Below are positions 7,245 to 15,243 of a stretch of 64,000 bases of DNA, piece after piece. Numbering within the stretch: the stretch's first letter is position 1; the number at the start of each line of letters is the position of its first letter. The notes under the pieces were generated by a model, which was given only the letters and a program-made list of their open reading frames with translations, searched no databases and had not been told where the DNA came from. The position numbers and the translations under genes were made by a program. Source of the DNA: Roseiflexus castenholzii DSM 13941 (lineage in GTDB: Bacteria > Chloroflexota > Chloroflexia > Chloroflexales > Roseiflexaceae); contig NC_009767.1 in the NCBI RefSeq assembly GCF_000017805.1, positions 3,100,001 to 3,164,000 on the forward strand, written 5' to 3'.

Positions 7245-8810
7245 TTACTTGCCGTTGCCAAACCGTCGTAAGATGACGTTCACATCATCAGGGTTGATCA
7301 GATCGGGAACCGTCCAGCCGTCGAGGTCATACTCGCTGAGACATTGATCGGCGAACCCTTTGTACTGGTCGGCGGCGCCGGTCGCCATCGCCGTCAGCAG
7401 CACCTCCAGGCGAATGTTTTCGTGGTTGCCGGCGTAGTTGCGCTCGTACAGTTCGTGGCGTCCACCAAACTCGGAGCCGATCGCGTCCCACAGCAATTTC
7501 ATCAGTTTGACGCGATCAAGCGACGAGTAGCCATTTGATCCGCGCAGATACTTGTCGAGATAACCACGGATTTCGGGGGTCTTGAAATCGACCGCGTGCG
7601 AGTTCAGATAGATCAGCGCGCTGGCGACATCGCTCTCGATCAGTTCCTTGATCCGCGGGTATGCTACCGTTGCAAACACGCGATACGCCAGTCCATAATC
7701 CAGGTTGGGCAGCACCGCGCCATCATTCCAGGGGATCGGCGTGCGCGCCATCGCATCACTGATTGCCCAGAACAGGTTGCGCCAGGCAAGCACCTCGCCG
7801 ACGCGCGCCTGCACGCCACGGAATTCCTTCGCGCCTGTCGCTTCGACCGCCTTCAGGAACAGACCGGCAATGAAGTCGAGTTTGACGGCCATGCGCGTGC
7901 AGCCGTGGAACGTAAAGCGCGGAATAAAGCCGGAGAGCGGGAAGAAGGCGTTGACCTTCTCGACATCGCCGTAGACGAAGACATTCTCCCAGGGGATCAA
8001 CACCTGATCGAAGATCATCACCGAGTCGTTCTCGTCGAGGCGGCTCGAAAGCGGATAATCGAATGGGCTGCCCATCACTTCTGCCGCCATCTCATACGAG
8101 GGACGGGCGATCAACTTCACGCCGGGGGCATCCATCGGCACGATGAAGATCAGGGCGAACTCTTTGCTCCTGATCGGCAGCGGACCGTAGTGCGCAATGA
8201 AGTTATAGTGTGTCAGTGCCGAACCGGTAGCAACGACCTTTGCGCCACTGACGATCAATCCGGCGTCGGTCTCGCGCTCGACATGCATGTACACATCGCG
8301 GATTTCGTCCGGCGGACGGTTACGATCAATTGGCGGGTTGACAATCGCGTGGTTGAAGTAGAGCACCCGCTCCTGTGATTCGCGGTACCAACGCCGCGCA
8401 TTCTCCTGGTAGGGGGAGTAAAACGCCGCATTCGCGCCAAGCGTTGCCAGAAAAGCGGCTTTGTAATCAGGACTGCGCCCCATCCATCCGTAGGTCAACC
8501 GCGCCCATTCGGCGATGGCATCACGCGCGCCGACCAGGTCGTCTGCGCTGCGCGAGGCGCGGAAAAACTTGTGGGTGAAACCGCCATTGCCGGTGTCGGT
8601 AGGGCAGGTTAATACCGATTGCTTCTCAGCGTCGTGCAGTGCATCGTAGAGGCGGGCAACCATGCGGGTAGCGTTGCGGAACGCCGGGTGAGTGGTAATG
8701 TCTTTGACGCGCTCGCCATAGATCCAGATTTCACGTCCATCACGCAGACTTTCCAGATACTCCTCGCCGGTGAGGGGTACCGTCGTTTTTGCCACAGTCT
8801 CAACGGTCAT
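7245..8810 (-). CDS. FADH2-dependent phenol/4-hydroxyphenylacetate monooxygenase, oxygenase component
   Basis: A 521-residue HpaB-family oxygenase. With FADH2 from the reductase encoded at 1980-2525 it would ortho-hydroxylate a phenolic substrate to a catechol. Seen: the acyl-CoA dehydrogenase-like fold hallmarks TCPTDTGNGGF, ARLTYGWMGRSPDY (equivalent to the substrate-binding Arg/Tyr region), LYFNHAIVNPPIDRN (the His region), VATGSALTHYNF, and the C-terminal HENIRLEVLLTAM. The start is supported by GGGAGG eight bases upstream. Relatives act on 4-hydroxyphenylacetate (HpaB) or on phenol (PheA1 of thermophilic bacilli). With an acetaldehyde-producing lower pathway, phenol or a simple alkylphenol is the better guess. 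Confidence 0.88.
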   Translation of the reverse strand: MTVETVAKTTVPLTGEEYLESLRDGREIWIYGERVKDITTHPAFRNATRMVARLYDALHDAEKQSVLTCPTDTGNGGFTHKFFRASRSADDLVGARDAIAEWARLTYGWMGRSPDYKAAFLATLGANAAFYSPYQENARRWYRESQERVLYFNHAIVNPPIDRNRPPDEIRDVYMHVERETDAGLIVSGAKVVATGSALTHYNFIAHYGPLPIRSKEFALIFIVPMDAPGVKLIARPSYEMAAEVMGSPFDYPLSSRLDENDSVMIFDQVLIPWENVFVYGDVEKVNAFFPLSGFIPRFTFHGCTRMAVKLDFIAGLFLKAVEATGAKEFRGVQARVGEVLAWRNLFWAISDAMARTPIPWNDGAVLPNLDYGLAYRVFATVAYPRIKELIESDVASALIYLNSHAVDFKTPEIRGYLDKYLRGSNGYSSLDRVKLMKLLWDAIGSEFGGRHELYERNYAGNHENIRLEVLLTAMATGAADQYKGFADQCLSEYDLDGWTVPDLINPDDVNVILRRFGNGK

Positions 8811-9187
8811 GCGGTGACCTCCCTTTTCTTCGTCTTATCGCCATTGATGCCGTTCATGAGGAAACGTCTGCACTACCGCCTGCTGCGCGGCTCTGTGTCA
8901 CCTCCTTGCTTTCGCCTTTTTGTGCGCGATTGTGCGTGCGGAGACGATGGGTTGAAAGAACGGTGTTGTGATGGCTTAAGGTTACCACCAATCCGATAAA
9001 ACTTCCAGACCAGTATTCGGTATAGCCGAACGGCGTCTTGATTTGTCGAATGATTGTGGTGAACAGGTTGTATGGGTGGGTATCATAAGGGGAACACGGA
9101 TTCACACGGAGGCAGGCGGTCGGCCGCAGGTCCTTCAGGAACGATTTCAATCGCTGGCAGCCGCTGCATCCAGCCGGCGCCGTTCAG
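8811..9187. other. Intergenic region between the divergent monooxygenase and MntA genes
   Basis: No credible gene. Contains a short inverted repeat TTCGG-TATAG-CCGAA at 9016-9030, which could be a regulator site for the aromatic genes, and a remnant of the CACGGAT repeat seen at 2548-3010 (near 9095). Small open frames here show no recognisable protein. I did not find a convincing promoter for the monooxygenase operon. Confidence 0.5.
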
Positions 9188-9216
9188 TTGCAATGGTAGT
9201 ACGTTTGCTCTACAAT
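9188..9216 (+). promoter_or_regulatory. Promoter of the MntA/HepT pair
   Basis: TTGCAA at 9188-9193 and TACAAT at 9211-9216, separated by 17 bases. The predicted transcript start, about 9223, lies after the possible ATG at 9215, which supports the ATG at 9254 as the true start of the first gene. Confidence 0.6.
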
Positions 9217-9253
9217 GGTGCGTAGTCACCATGGGACAGGAAAGGTTAACTCA

Positions 9254-9565
9254 ATGCCGCTCCAGATCGACATTCCGCACGATGCAATCGCCGCCTTCTG
9301 CAAGCGCTGGCGGATCAAGGAACTGTCGATCTTCGGCTCGGCGCTGCGGGACGACTTCCGCCCCGACAGCGATGTGGATGTGCTGGTGGTATTTGATGAG
9401 TCGGCGTCATGGAGCCTGTTCGACTTGGTGCATGCGCAACAAGAACTTGAGCGCATATTTGAACGACCGGTCGATCTGGTTGAGAAAAAAGCTGTTCGCA
9501 ATCCCTTCCGCCGGCATCACATCCTTCACAATCGCGAGGTTATTTATGCAACCGGAAGAGCGTGA
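9254..9565 (+). CDS. MntA-type minimal nucleotidyltransferase (antitoxin)
   Basis: A 103-residue minimal nucleotidyltransferase. In characterised MntA/HepT systems this protein adds AMP to a tyrosine of the HEPN toxin and so inactivates it. Seen: the GSxxR motif in SIFGSALRDDF (G28, S29), the metal-binding aspartates D40 and D42 in PDSDVDVLVVF, and a third acidic residue D74 in RPVDLV. All three are present, so it should be active. The start is the ATG at 9254, with AGGAAAGG upstream. Its end overlaps the HepT gene by 20 bases, typical of toxin-antitoxin pairs. Confidence 0.85.
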   Translation: MPLQIDIPHDAIAAFCKRWRIKELSIFGSALRDDFRPDSDVDVLVVFDESASWSLFDLVHAQQELERIFERPVDLVEKKAVRNPFRRHHILHNREVIYATGRA

Positions 9566-9920
9566 TCCCGCTTACCTTTGGGATATGCTTATAGTGGCTC
9601 GATCAGTGGTGGAGTTTACGCACGATATAACACGTGATGCGTTCTTGAGCGACAATAGAGACGCGGAAATCATAAGACTGGCTGTTGAGCGCAAACTCGA
9701 AATCCTGGGAGAAGCGGCGCGACGAGTAAGCCCGCACTTTCGGGAAACGCATCCAGAAATTCCCCGGGCGCAAATCATCGGATTGCGCAATCTGATCAGT
9801 CACGAATACGATAGAGTCGATCACGAACGCATTTATGCCATCGCACGCGAAGAGGCGCCACAGTTGATTGCTCTTTTAGAACCTCTAATTCCGCCGCTTC
9901 CTCCTACGGAAGACGACTGA
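9546..9920 (+). CDS. HepT-type HEPN-domain toxin (putative RNase)
   Basis: A 124-residue all-helical HEPN (DUF86) protein. Family members are RNases held in check by the paired nucleotidyltransferase. Seen: VERKLEILGEAARRVSP, and the RX4HXY active motif RNLISHEY (R81, H86, Y88). The tyrosine is the residue modified in characterised pairs. The ATG at 9546 is inside the antitoxin gene; a longer open frame upstream is only the antitoxin read out of frame. The NurA-like gene follows after 26 bases and may be co-transcribed. Confidence 0.85.
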   Translation: MQPEERDPAYLWDMLIVARSVVEFTHDITRDAFLSDNRDAEIIRLAVERKLEILGEAARRVSPHFRETHPEIPRAQIIGLRNLISHEYDRVDHERIYAIAREEAPQLIALLEPLIPPLPPTEDD

Positions 9921-9946
9921 AGCGCAAGTATCCGCTTGACGGCGCC

Positions 9947-11056
9947 ATGTCTACACCTCCCGCAATTGAGTCCTCACTCACCACCGCCGATCTTCCGGCA
10001 TCCATTCTGAGTGCGATCGATGCATGCGCCGAGGCGTGCCGCGCCACCCTGGTGCGGCTCGAAGGTGACCGCGACCGCCTGCGTGATGCGCTGGCGCGCC
10101 GTATTCACCCTGCGCCCGATGGTCCTGTGCGGCGGCTGTGCGCCGTTGATGGCGCGCATGCCACCGTGCCTGCTGCCGGCGCCACGTTTGCTGCGATTGC
10201 CGCCGTTGCAGTCGAAGATGCGGAACTGACCGACCAGGACGCGCTGGTGCAGTTGATGCCGCCGGTCGAGGAACTGGAGACGATCATCGGCGGCATGCGC
10301 ACGGTCATGGAGCTGCGCTTGCTGGCAAAGCGTCTTCGTGCAACCAGCAGCGGATTATTTGTACTGGATGGGTCATTCTACTCAGCGCTGCTGGAGATCA
10401 ATCGCCTGCTGGTTCGGCACGCACAGGACGCGCGCGGCGGACGAATGGCGGCATGGTGGAAACCGTTCGATGAGTTGCTCGAAGCCTTCTTTGCCGGTGA
10501 AGACTGGCGGCTGGTTCTATCCTCGCGACGGGTGATTGCTCATCCCAAACTGGCGACCGCTGCCGACGATGTGGCGCACCTTGCGCCGCATCTTTCCGGG
10601 ACGGTGACCGACCGGACGTTGTGGAGTACGGTGTTGGAAGCAGGGGAGTATTCGCTGCCTGCGCCGCTCATCCGCCGCGACCGGCCCCATCTGCTGACCG
10701 GGTATCGTTCGCCGCGCCTGAAAGATTTCGGCGAGCGCCGGGCTGCGATTGAGCAGGGCTATGGCCAGTTGTACGTCATCTACTATCGGCCCGACGCGGC
10801 GGCGCCAGCCTACCGCATCGAACTGCCCGCCGCCCTGATTGCGCGCGAGCCGCTCGGCGCAGTGCTGGCAACGTTTCGGGCCGCCTTGCGCATCGGCGCG
10901 ATCCAGGAGCCATTACCGCAGTTTCTGGCGGACGCGATCTGCCGTCAGACGGGGCGTGCGCTCGAAGCTACCGCCGAGGGGGCCCGCACTGCATTGCAAA
11001 ACGAATTCGGTCTGAACCTGGTGCAGCGTTATTTAGGACCATATCGGACGCGGTAA
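9947..11056 (+). CDS. NurA-domain nuclease-like protein
   Basis: A 369-residue protein resembling the NurA family, whose members are 5'-3' DNA nucleases that usually work with the HerA helicase in end resection. Seen: an N-terminal coiled helical region, then CAVDGAHA near residue 67 and FVLDGSFYS near residue 157, the two aspartate-bearing motifs expected of the RNase H-like NurA active site, and the late YRIELPAAL segment. No HerA gene is visible in the window. It follows the MntA/HepT pair closely. Family assignment rests on motif resemblance only. Confidence 0.6.
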   Translation: MSTPPAIESSLTTADLPASILSAIDACAEACRATLVRLEGDRDRLRDALARRIHPAPDGPVRRLCAVDGAHATVPAAGATFAAIAAVAVEDAELTDQDALVQLMPPVEELETIIGGMRTVMELRLLAKRLRATSSGLFVLDGSFYSALLEINRLLVRHAQDARGGRMAAWWKPFDELLEAFFAGEDWRLVLSSRRVIAHPKLATAADDVAHLAPHLSGTVTDRTLWSTVLEAGEYSLPAPLIRRDRPHLLTGYRSPRLKDFGERRAAIEQGYGQLYVIYYRPDAAAPAYRIELPAALIAREPLGAVLATFRAALRIGAIQEPLPQFLADAICRQTGRALEATAEGARTALQNEFGLNLVQRYLGPYRTR

Positions 11057-11120
11057 ATACCCTCGTTTGGCATCAGAATAGGAGGTCCATACGCAGCCAC
11101 CGGGCTGATGTTGGGCGCGT

Positions 11121-12638
11121 TCAGCGCCTTGATGCAGATGATGAGGTTATGACGAGAGGAAGATACGTCTTCCATACCGGGTACAAATGACCTTCCTTCA
11201 ACAGGACAACGCCTTGCAGCGGCGCCAACGCAAATTGATCGACCAGGGGAGCCGACTCGGGATTCTTGAAGTTCGTGTGTTCGAGGATACGTGCTTTTCC
11301 AGAAGGTACAGACACATTGGCCTGTCTGAGTGTTGGATTGACCGCAATCCATCCTCTCTCGAACTCTCGGATCCATACGTCATGTGCCAGTCGCACTGCC
11401 GATCCGGTGGGCATGCCAAGGTGGAGATAACGAGGATCGTATTCGTCAAACCAGTAGCTTCCGCGATATCCCCACAGTGAGAAATAAAAGTATGCGTTCT
11501 TGCGATAAGGCTCATAGCTCAACCAGTAACTGCCCAGGCTATACCATAGCCATTTCCAGCCAGTCTGACACACTCCATCTGCACACCAGACGCGCTCCAT
11601 CGCGTCAGGACCGTTGCTCGCACTGTAGCCGGGGGGCAGATTGACCGAGATGATCGCATAGTTCATTGCCTGCTGCATTGCTTGTAGTTTTTGTGTCCAC
11701 GATCTTAGGTCGGTTCTCCCTGTGCATAAAAATCCGCATTCCTCCATTGCTACGATGCCCAGTCGTTCATACAGAGCGATCTGCTGCGGAAGGCTGAGTC
11801 GCCACACATTGAGGCCAAATAGCAGGTTGCGTTGCCGATAGTAGGGAACAGCCCGCTCCAGAAACATATCGTAGTGCTGACGCCAGAGTTCCTGGTTGTA
11901 CTCACCATTCTGATAATAGGTCGATGGGTGATCCATCTGAGCACAGCCTTGTTCGCGATACGCACGCTCTGCACACCATCCATTCGTCCAGGAGACGCCG
12001 TACTGCATGCCATCGGCAAAGATTCCATCTGTTGCATTCCCATTCATTCCGTTGATACGGTTGACCCAAATATCTGTGTGGTTTCTGGTGATCCAGTATT
12101 CCTGCCAGTTTCTGTTGCCGATTTCCATAGCGCGTTCGACAGGATAATTCAAACTGAGCAGGTAATCACCAGAATTCACACCCAATGCCGTCCAGCGATC
12201 CTGCGCTTCCTTGCCATGGTATGTTTTTACCCATTCCCATCCATCGCCCACTGCGCCCCACGGGCTGATCACATACTGCCCCGGACCCATACGGTACAGG
12301 AGGATCAGAGTATTCGGGCTGAGATTCTTAATGGCGCCAAATGCATTGTCGGGATTTCCACACCAGTTTCGTGTTCGATGACTTTGCGGTCCGGTTACAA
12401 TCAGGTGAAACTTTGCGGCTTCATCGACGGGATGGCAACCGCTTGAACGGTGCTGTCCAAAATTTCCGTACAGGATATCGGCGGTGTAGACAAAAGGGAA
12501 GAAGTAACCGGACGGAACAGCCACTCCATCCTGTATCTGTGATGCTTCGGGCCGTTCTTCCTGCGCTGTGATCCTTCCGCTCAATGCAATAAGGAGGACA
12601 GGGAGCATCAAAAACGCTGCGTTGTTGAGCGCTTTCAC
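11121..12638 (-). CDS. Secreted glycoside hydrolase-like TIM-barrel protein
   Basis: A 505-residue protein that I tentatively place with the hypothetical glycosyl hydrolase family 15 group (GHL15-like). Start: the GTG at 12638, preceded nine bases upstream by AGGAGG. A signal peptide follows (FLMLPVLLIALSGRITAQ). Seen: LSPNTLILLYRMGPGQYV, DIWVNRINGMNGNATDGIF followed by ADGM (acidic residues at a barrel strand end), many tryptophans and tyrosines as in sugar-binding surfaces, and cysteine pairs suiting an exported protein. The C-terminus ends in VWKTYLPLVITSS; tails of the YLPLV type recur in exported Chloroflexota proteins as I recall. The substrate is unknown. It is monocistronic. Confidence 0.6.
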   Translation of the reverse strand: MKALNNAAFLMLPVLLIALSGRITAQEERPEASQIQDGVAVPSGYFFPFVYTADILYGNFGQHRSSGCHPVDEAAKFHLIVTGPQSHRTRNWCGNPDNAFGAIKNLSPNTLILLYRMGPGQYVISPWGAVGDGWEWVKTYHGKEAQDRWTALGVNSGDYLLSLNYPVERAMEIGNRNWQEYWITRNHTDIWVNRINGMNGNATDGIFADGMQYGVSWTNGWCAERAYREQGCAQMDHPSTYYQNGEYNQELWRQHYDMFLERAVPYYRQRNLLFGLNVWRLSLPQQIALYERLGIVAMEECGFLCTGRTDLRSWTQKLQAMQQAMNYAIISVNLPPGYSASNGPDAMERVWCADGVCQTGWKWLWYSLGSYWLSYEPYRKNAYFYFSLWGYRGSYWFDEYDPRYLHLGMPTGSAVRLAHDVWIREFERGWIAVNPTLRQANVSVPSGKARILEHTNFKNPESAPLVDQFALAPLQGVVLLKEGHLYPVWKTYLPLVITSSSASRR

Positions 12639-12846
12639 AGTGTCATGCCTCCTGCGGAATAGTTTGGGATGACGAAAGAGATGCAGAGCGGGCATTCTTA
12701 CGGTGTGCTCCTGTTGTCAATGGTCCAGACAGAAACGTCTGTCTGGAGCGTTTTGTCATGCGCGGATCGTCTGCCCTGAGAAGCGCGAACAGATGGTATC
12801 CGAACAGGAATATGCGTAAGAAATGCTATCGACGTAATCGCCTTGT

Positions 12847-12875
12847 ATCATATCTTCTTATTGATACACCTTCAA
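12847..12875 (-). promoter_or_regulatory. Promoter and possible operator of the secreted glycosidase-like gene
   Basis: On the minus strand TTGAAG (12870-12875), 17 bases, TATGAT (12847-12852). An inverted repeat GTATCA (12845-12850) / TGATAC (12862-12867) overlaps the -10 element and spacer, and a third GTATCA lies at 12896-12901. This looks like a regulator-binding site. The leader to the GTG at 12638 would be about 200 bases. Confidence 0.5.
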
Positions 12876-12997
12876 TAGTAAGAAGGTACTACGGCGTATC
12901 ACAACAACGAGCGCGCACGTGAACTATTTTGGGCTTGTTTGAGTGGGCATGGGACGAGGTTGGCAGGGGCGGGGCGGAGTATGGGATAGGGAACGCG

Positions 12998-13034
12998 GCA
13001 GGCAGGAGCGGGTCTGAGTCCCGCTCCTGCCTGC
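12998..13034 (-). terminator. Strong hairpin downstream of the first opp operon
   Basis: A perfect 15-bp stem (12998-13012 with 13020-13034) and a 7-base loop, 28 bases past the oppF stop. There is no long T tract, so it may act as an RNA-stabilising or factor-assisted end. The sequence between here and the glycosidase promoter holds no credible gene. Confidence 0.65.
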
Positions 13035-13062
13035 GTGGGGGATGCGGACGAAGTTTTACGGA

Positions 13063-14172
13063 CTACGTCGTTGCTGTCGTTGTCGCCGGCACAGACGCCT
13101 GGCGCTTGGGAAGCTCAATGAGCGGGATTTCGTTCAGGCGCGTCACACCCTGCAACTGCAACTGCTCAGCGAAATGACAGGCAACCCAGTGCTCACCACC
13201 AATATCGCGCAGCGGTGGACGTTCGACCTTACAGATCTCCTCAGCATACCGGCAGCGCGGATGGAAATAGCACCCCGAAGGAGGATTCGCCGGGCTGGGC
13301 ACGTCGCCAGGGAGTTTGATCGGGCGCGTGCGTTTGCGCGGATCGGGTTTCGGAATAGCAGCAAGGAGCGCCTCGGTGTACGGATGTTTGGGGTGGTAAT
13401 AGAGTTCTTCGGTGCTTGCCATTTCGACGATATAGCCCACGTACATCACCGCCACCCGGTCGGAAATATGTTCAACAACGCTCAGATCGTGCGCCACAAA
13501 GAGGTAGGTCAGGTCGTACTTCTCCTGAAGATCTTCGAGAAGATTGAGCACCTGCGCCTGAATCGACACATCGAGCGCCGACACCGGCTCATCGCAGACG
13601 ATCAGTTTTGGGTTGAGCGCCAGGGCGCGCGCAATACCGATACGTTGGCGTTGCCCACCGGAGAAAGCGTGCGGGTAGCGCGTCATATTCTCAGGGCGGA
13701 TACCGACTTCCTGGAGCAACTCAGCGACGCGATCCTTGAGCGCCTGACCGGAAGCAACCTTCTGGATTTCAAGCGGTTCACCAACGATCTGCCCGACCGT
13801 CAGACGCGGATTCAGTGACGAGAAGGGGTCCTGGAAGATAATCTGCATATTCGGGCGGACCCGCGTGAGTTGCGCGCGATTGAGTTTTGCCAGGTCTACC
13901 TTGCCAATATTCGGATCATCGAAAATAATCTCGCCTGCGGTCGGATCGAGGAGGCGAAGGATGGTGCGTCCGGTCGTACTCTTGCCGCACCCTGACTCAC
14001 CGACGAGACCGAGGGTCTCACCCTTCTTGATATAGAAATCAATACCATCGACGGCTTTGACATACCCGGTCACGCGCCGGAGGAAACCGCTCTGAATCGG
14101 AAAATGCTTCTTTAGCCCACGAACTTCGAGCAAAATCTCGTCGGATGTGCCATTTTTCTTTGCGGTATCCAT
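13063..14172 (-). CDS. Oligopeptide/oligosaccharide ABC transporter ATPase (OppF/DppF-type)
   Basis: A 369-residue ATPase of the peptide/nickel/oligosaccharide importer family. It energises uptake together with the OppD-type subunit. Seen: Walker A VGESGCGKSTTGR, Q-loop IIFQDPFSSLNPR, signature FSGGQRQRIGIARAL, Walker B LIVCDEPVSALDVS, H-loop FVAHDLSVVEHIS, and the C-terminal oligopeptide-type extension with the cysteine pattern SGCYFHPRCRYAEEICK that binds an iron-sulphur cluster in some relatives. Last gene of a five-gene operon, nine bases after the OppD-type gene. The substrate (peptide or sugar) is not decided by sequence. Confidence 0.9.
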   Translation of the reverse strand: MDTAKKNGTSDEILLEVRGLKKHFPIQSGFLRRVTGYVKAVDGIDFYIKKGETLGLVGESGCGKSTTGRTILRLLDPTAGEIIFDDPNIGKVDLAKLNRAQLTRVRPNMQIIFQDPFSSLNPRLTVGQIVGEPLEIQKVASGQALKDRVAELLQEVGIRPENMTRYPHAFSGGQRQRIGIARALALNPKLIVCDEPVSALDVSIQAQVLNLLEDLQEKYDLTYLFVAHDLSVVEHISDRVAVMYVGYIVEMASTEELYYHPKHPYTEALLAAIPKPDPRKRTRPIKLPGDVPSPANPPSGCYFHPRCRYAEEICKVERPPLRDIGGEHWVACHFAEQLQLQGVTRLNEIPLIELPKRQASVPATTTATT

Positions 14173-14181
14173 AGCGCTCCT

Positions 14182-15231
14182 CTACGTATACAGATGGCAA
14201 CGAACCGTGTGGGTGCGCGAACCGGCAACGAACATCTCATCCGGCATCACCGTATCGCACAGACCAGGGATAGCCGCCGGGCAGCGCGGATGGAACGGAC
14301 AGCCGGGCACGGTCGAATACGGGTCGGGCACCGTGCCCTTGATCGACTCGAGTTTCTGACCGCGAGCAACACCGAGGCGCGGGATCGAACGCAGCAGCGA
14401 GATCGTGTACGGATGCTTTGGATCGTAGAAAATATCATCAACGGCTGCGCGTTCAATGATCCGACCAAGATACATCACCGCAACCTCATCGCACATCTGC
14501 GCAACAACCCCCATATTGTGGGTGATAAACATGATTGAGGTGCCGATCTCGTGTTGCAGGTCGCGCATCAGATCGAGAATTTGCGCCTCGGTGGTCACAT
14601 CGAGCGCGGTTGTCGGCTCATCGGCGATGAGCAGGGTTGGGTTGCAGGAGAGCGCCATCGCAATCATCGCGCGCTGGCGCATCCCGCCGGACAATTGATG
14701 CGGGTAACTGTCGGCAATGCGTTCGGGATTGGGCATACCGACCTTACGCAGAATATCGACGGCGCGGCGGCGCGCCTCGGCTTTATCCTGCGTCTGATGC
14801 AGCAAAATGGCTTCCTCGATCTGATGACCGACTGTATAACACGGATTGAGCGAGGTCATTGGCTCCTGGAAGATCATCGAGATATGGTTGCCGCGGATTT
14901 TGCGCATCTCAGGACCGTTTTTCTCGAGTTTAGTGATGTCGATCACATCACTGGTGTTGAACTCACGGAAGAGAATGCGCCCACCTTCGATCCGTCCAGG
15001 AGTCAATTGCATAATCGACAACCCGGTCTGACTTTTACCGCATCCCGACTCGCCGACCACGCCGAGCACCTTGCCGCGCGGGATGTTGAACGAAACACCG
15101 TTGAGTGCGCGCACAACGCCGAGCGTGGTGTAGAAACTGAGCCGCAGATCTTCAACGCGCACGACATCATCTTCACTGACAATCTGGACGCCGGTCGCCG
15201 CCGCTCCGGTCCCTGTCGCTACATTCGTCAT
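14182..15231 (-). CDS. Oligopeptide/oligosaccharide ABC transporter ATPase (OppD/DppD-type)
   Basis: A 349-residue ATPase paired with the OppF-type subunit. Seen: Walker A VGESGCGKSQTGLS, Q-loop MIFQEPMTSLNP, signature LSGGMRQRAMIAMALSC, Walker B LLIADEPTTALDVT, H-loop FITHNMGVVAQMCD and the C-terminal extension with PGCPFHPRCPAAIPGLC. The N-terminus carries an alanine/threonine-rich tail of about 25 residues before the ATPase domain. It follows the permease gene after 12 bases in the A-B-C-D-F operon. Confidence 0.9.
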   Translation of the reverse strand: MTNVATGTGAAATGVQIVSEDDVVRVEDLRLSFYTTLGVVRALNGVSFNIPRGKVLGVVGESGCGKSQTGLSIMQLTPGRIEGGRILFREFNTSDVIDITKLEKNGPEMRKIRGNHISMIFQEPMTSLNPCYTVGHQIEEAILLHQTQDKAEARRRAVDILRKVGMPNPERIADSYPHQLSGGMRQRAMIAMALSCNPTLLIADEPTTALDVTTEAQILDLMRDLQHEIGTSIMFITHNMGVVAQMCDEVAVMYLGRIIERAAVDDIFYDPKHPYTISLLRSIPRLGVARGQKLESIKGTVPDPYSTVPGCPFHPRCPAAIPGLCDTVMPDEMFVAGSRTHTVRCHLYT

Positions 15232-15243
15232 GGAAGAACTCCT

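Noticed and set aside
8854..9150. 98-codon minus-strand frame upstream of the monooxygenase
   Set aside because: No recognisable features, no good ribosome site, and it spans a repeat remnant.
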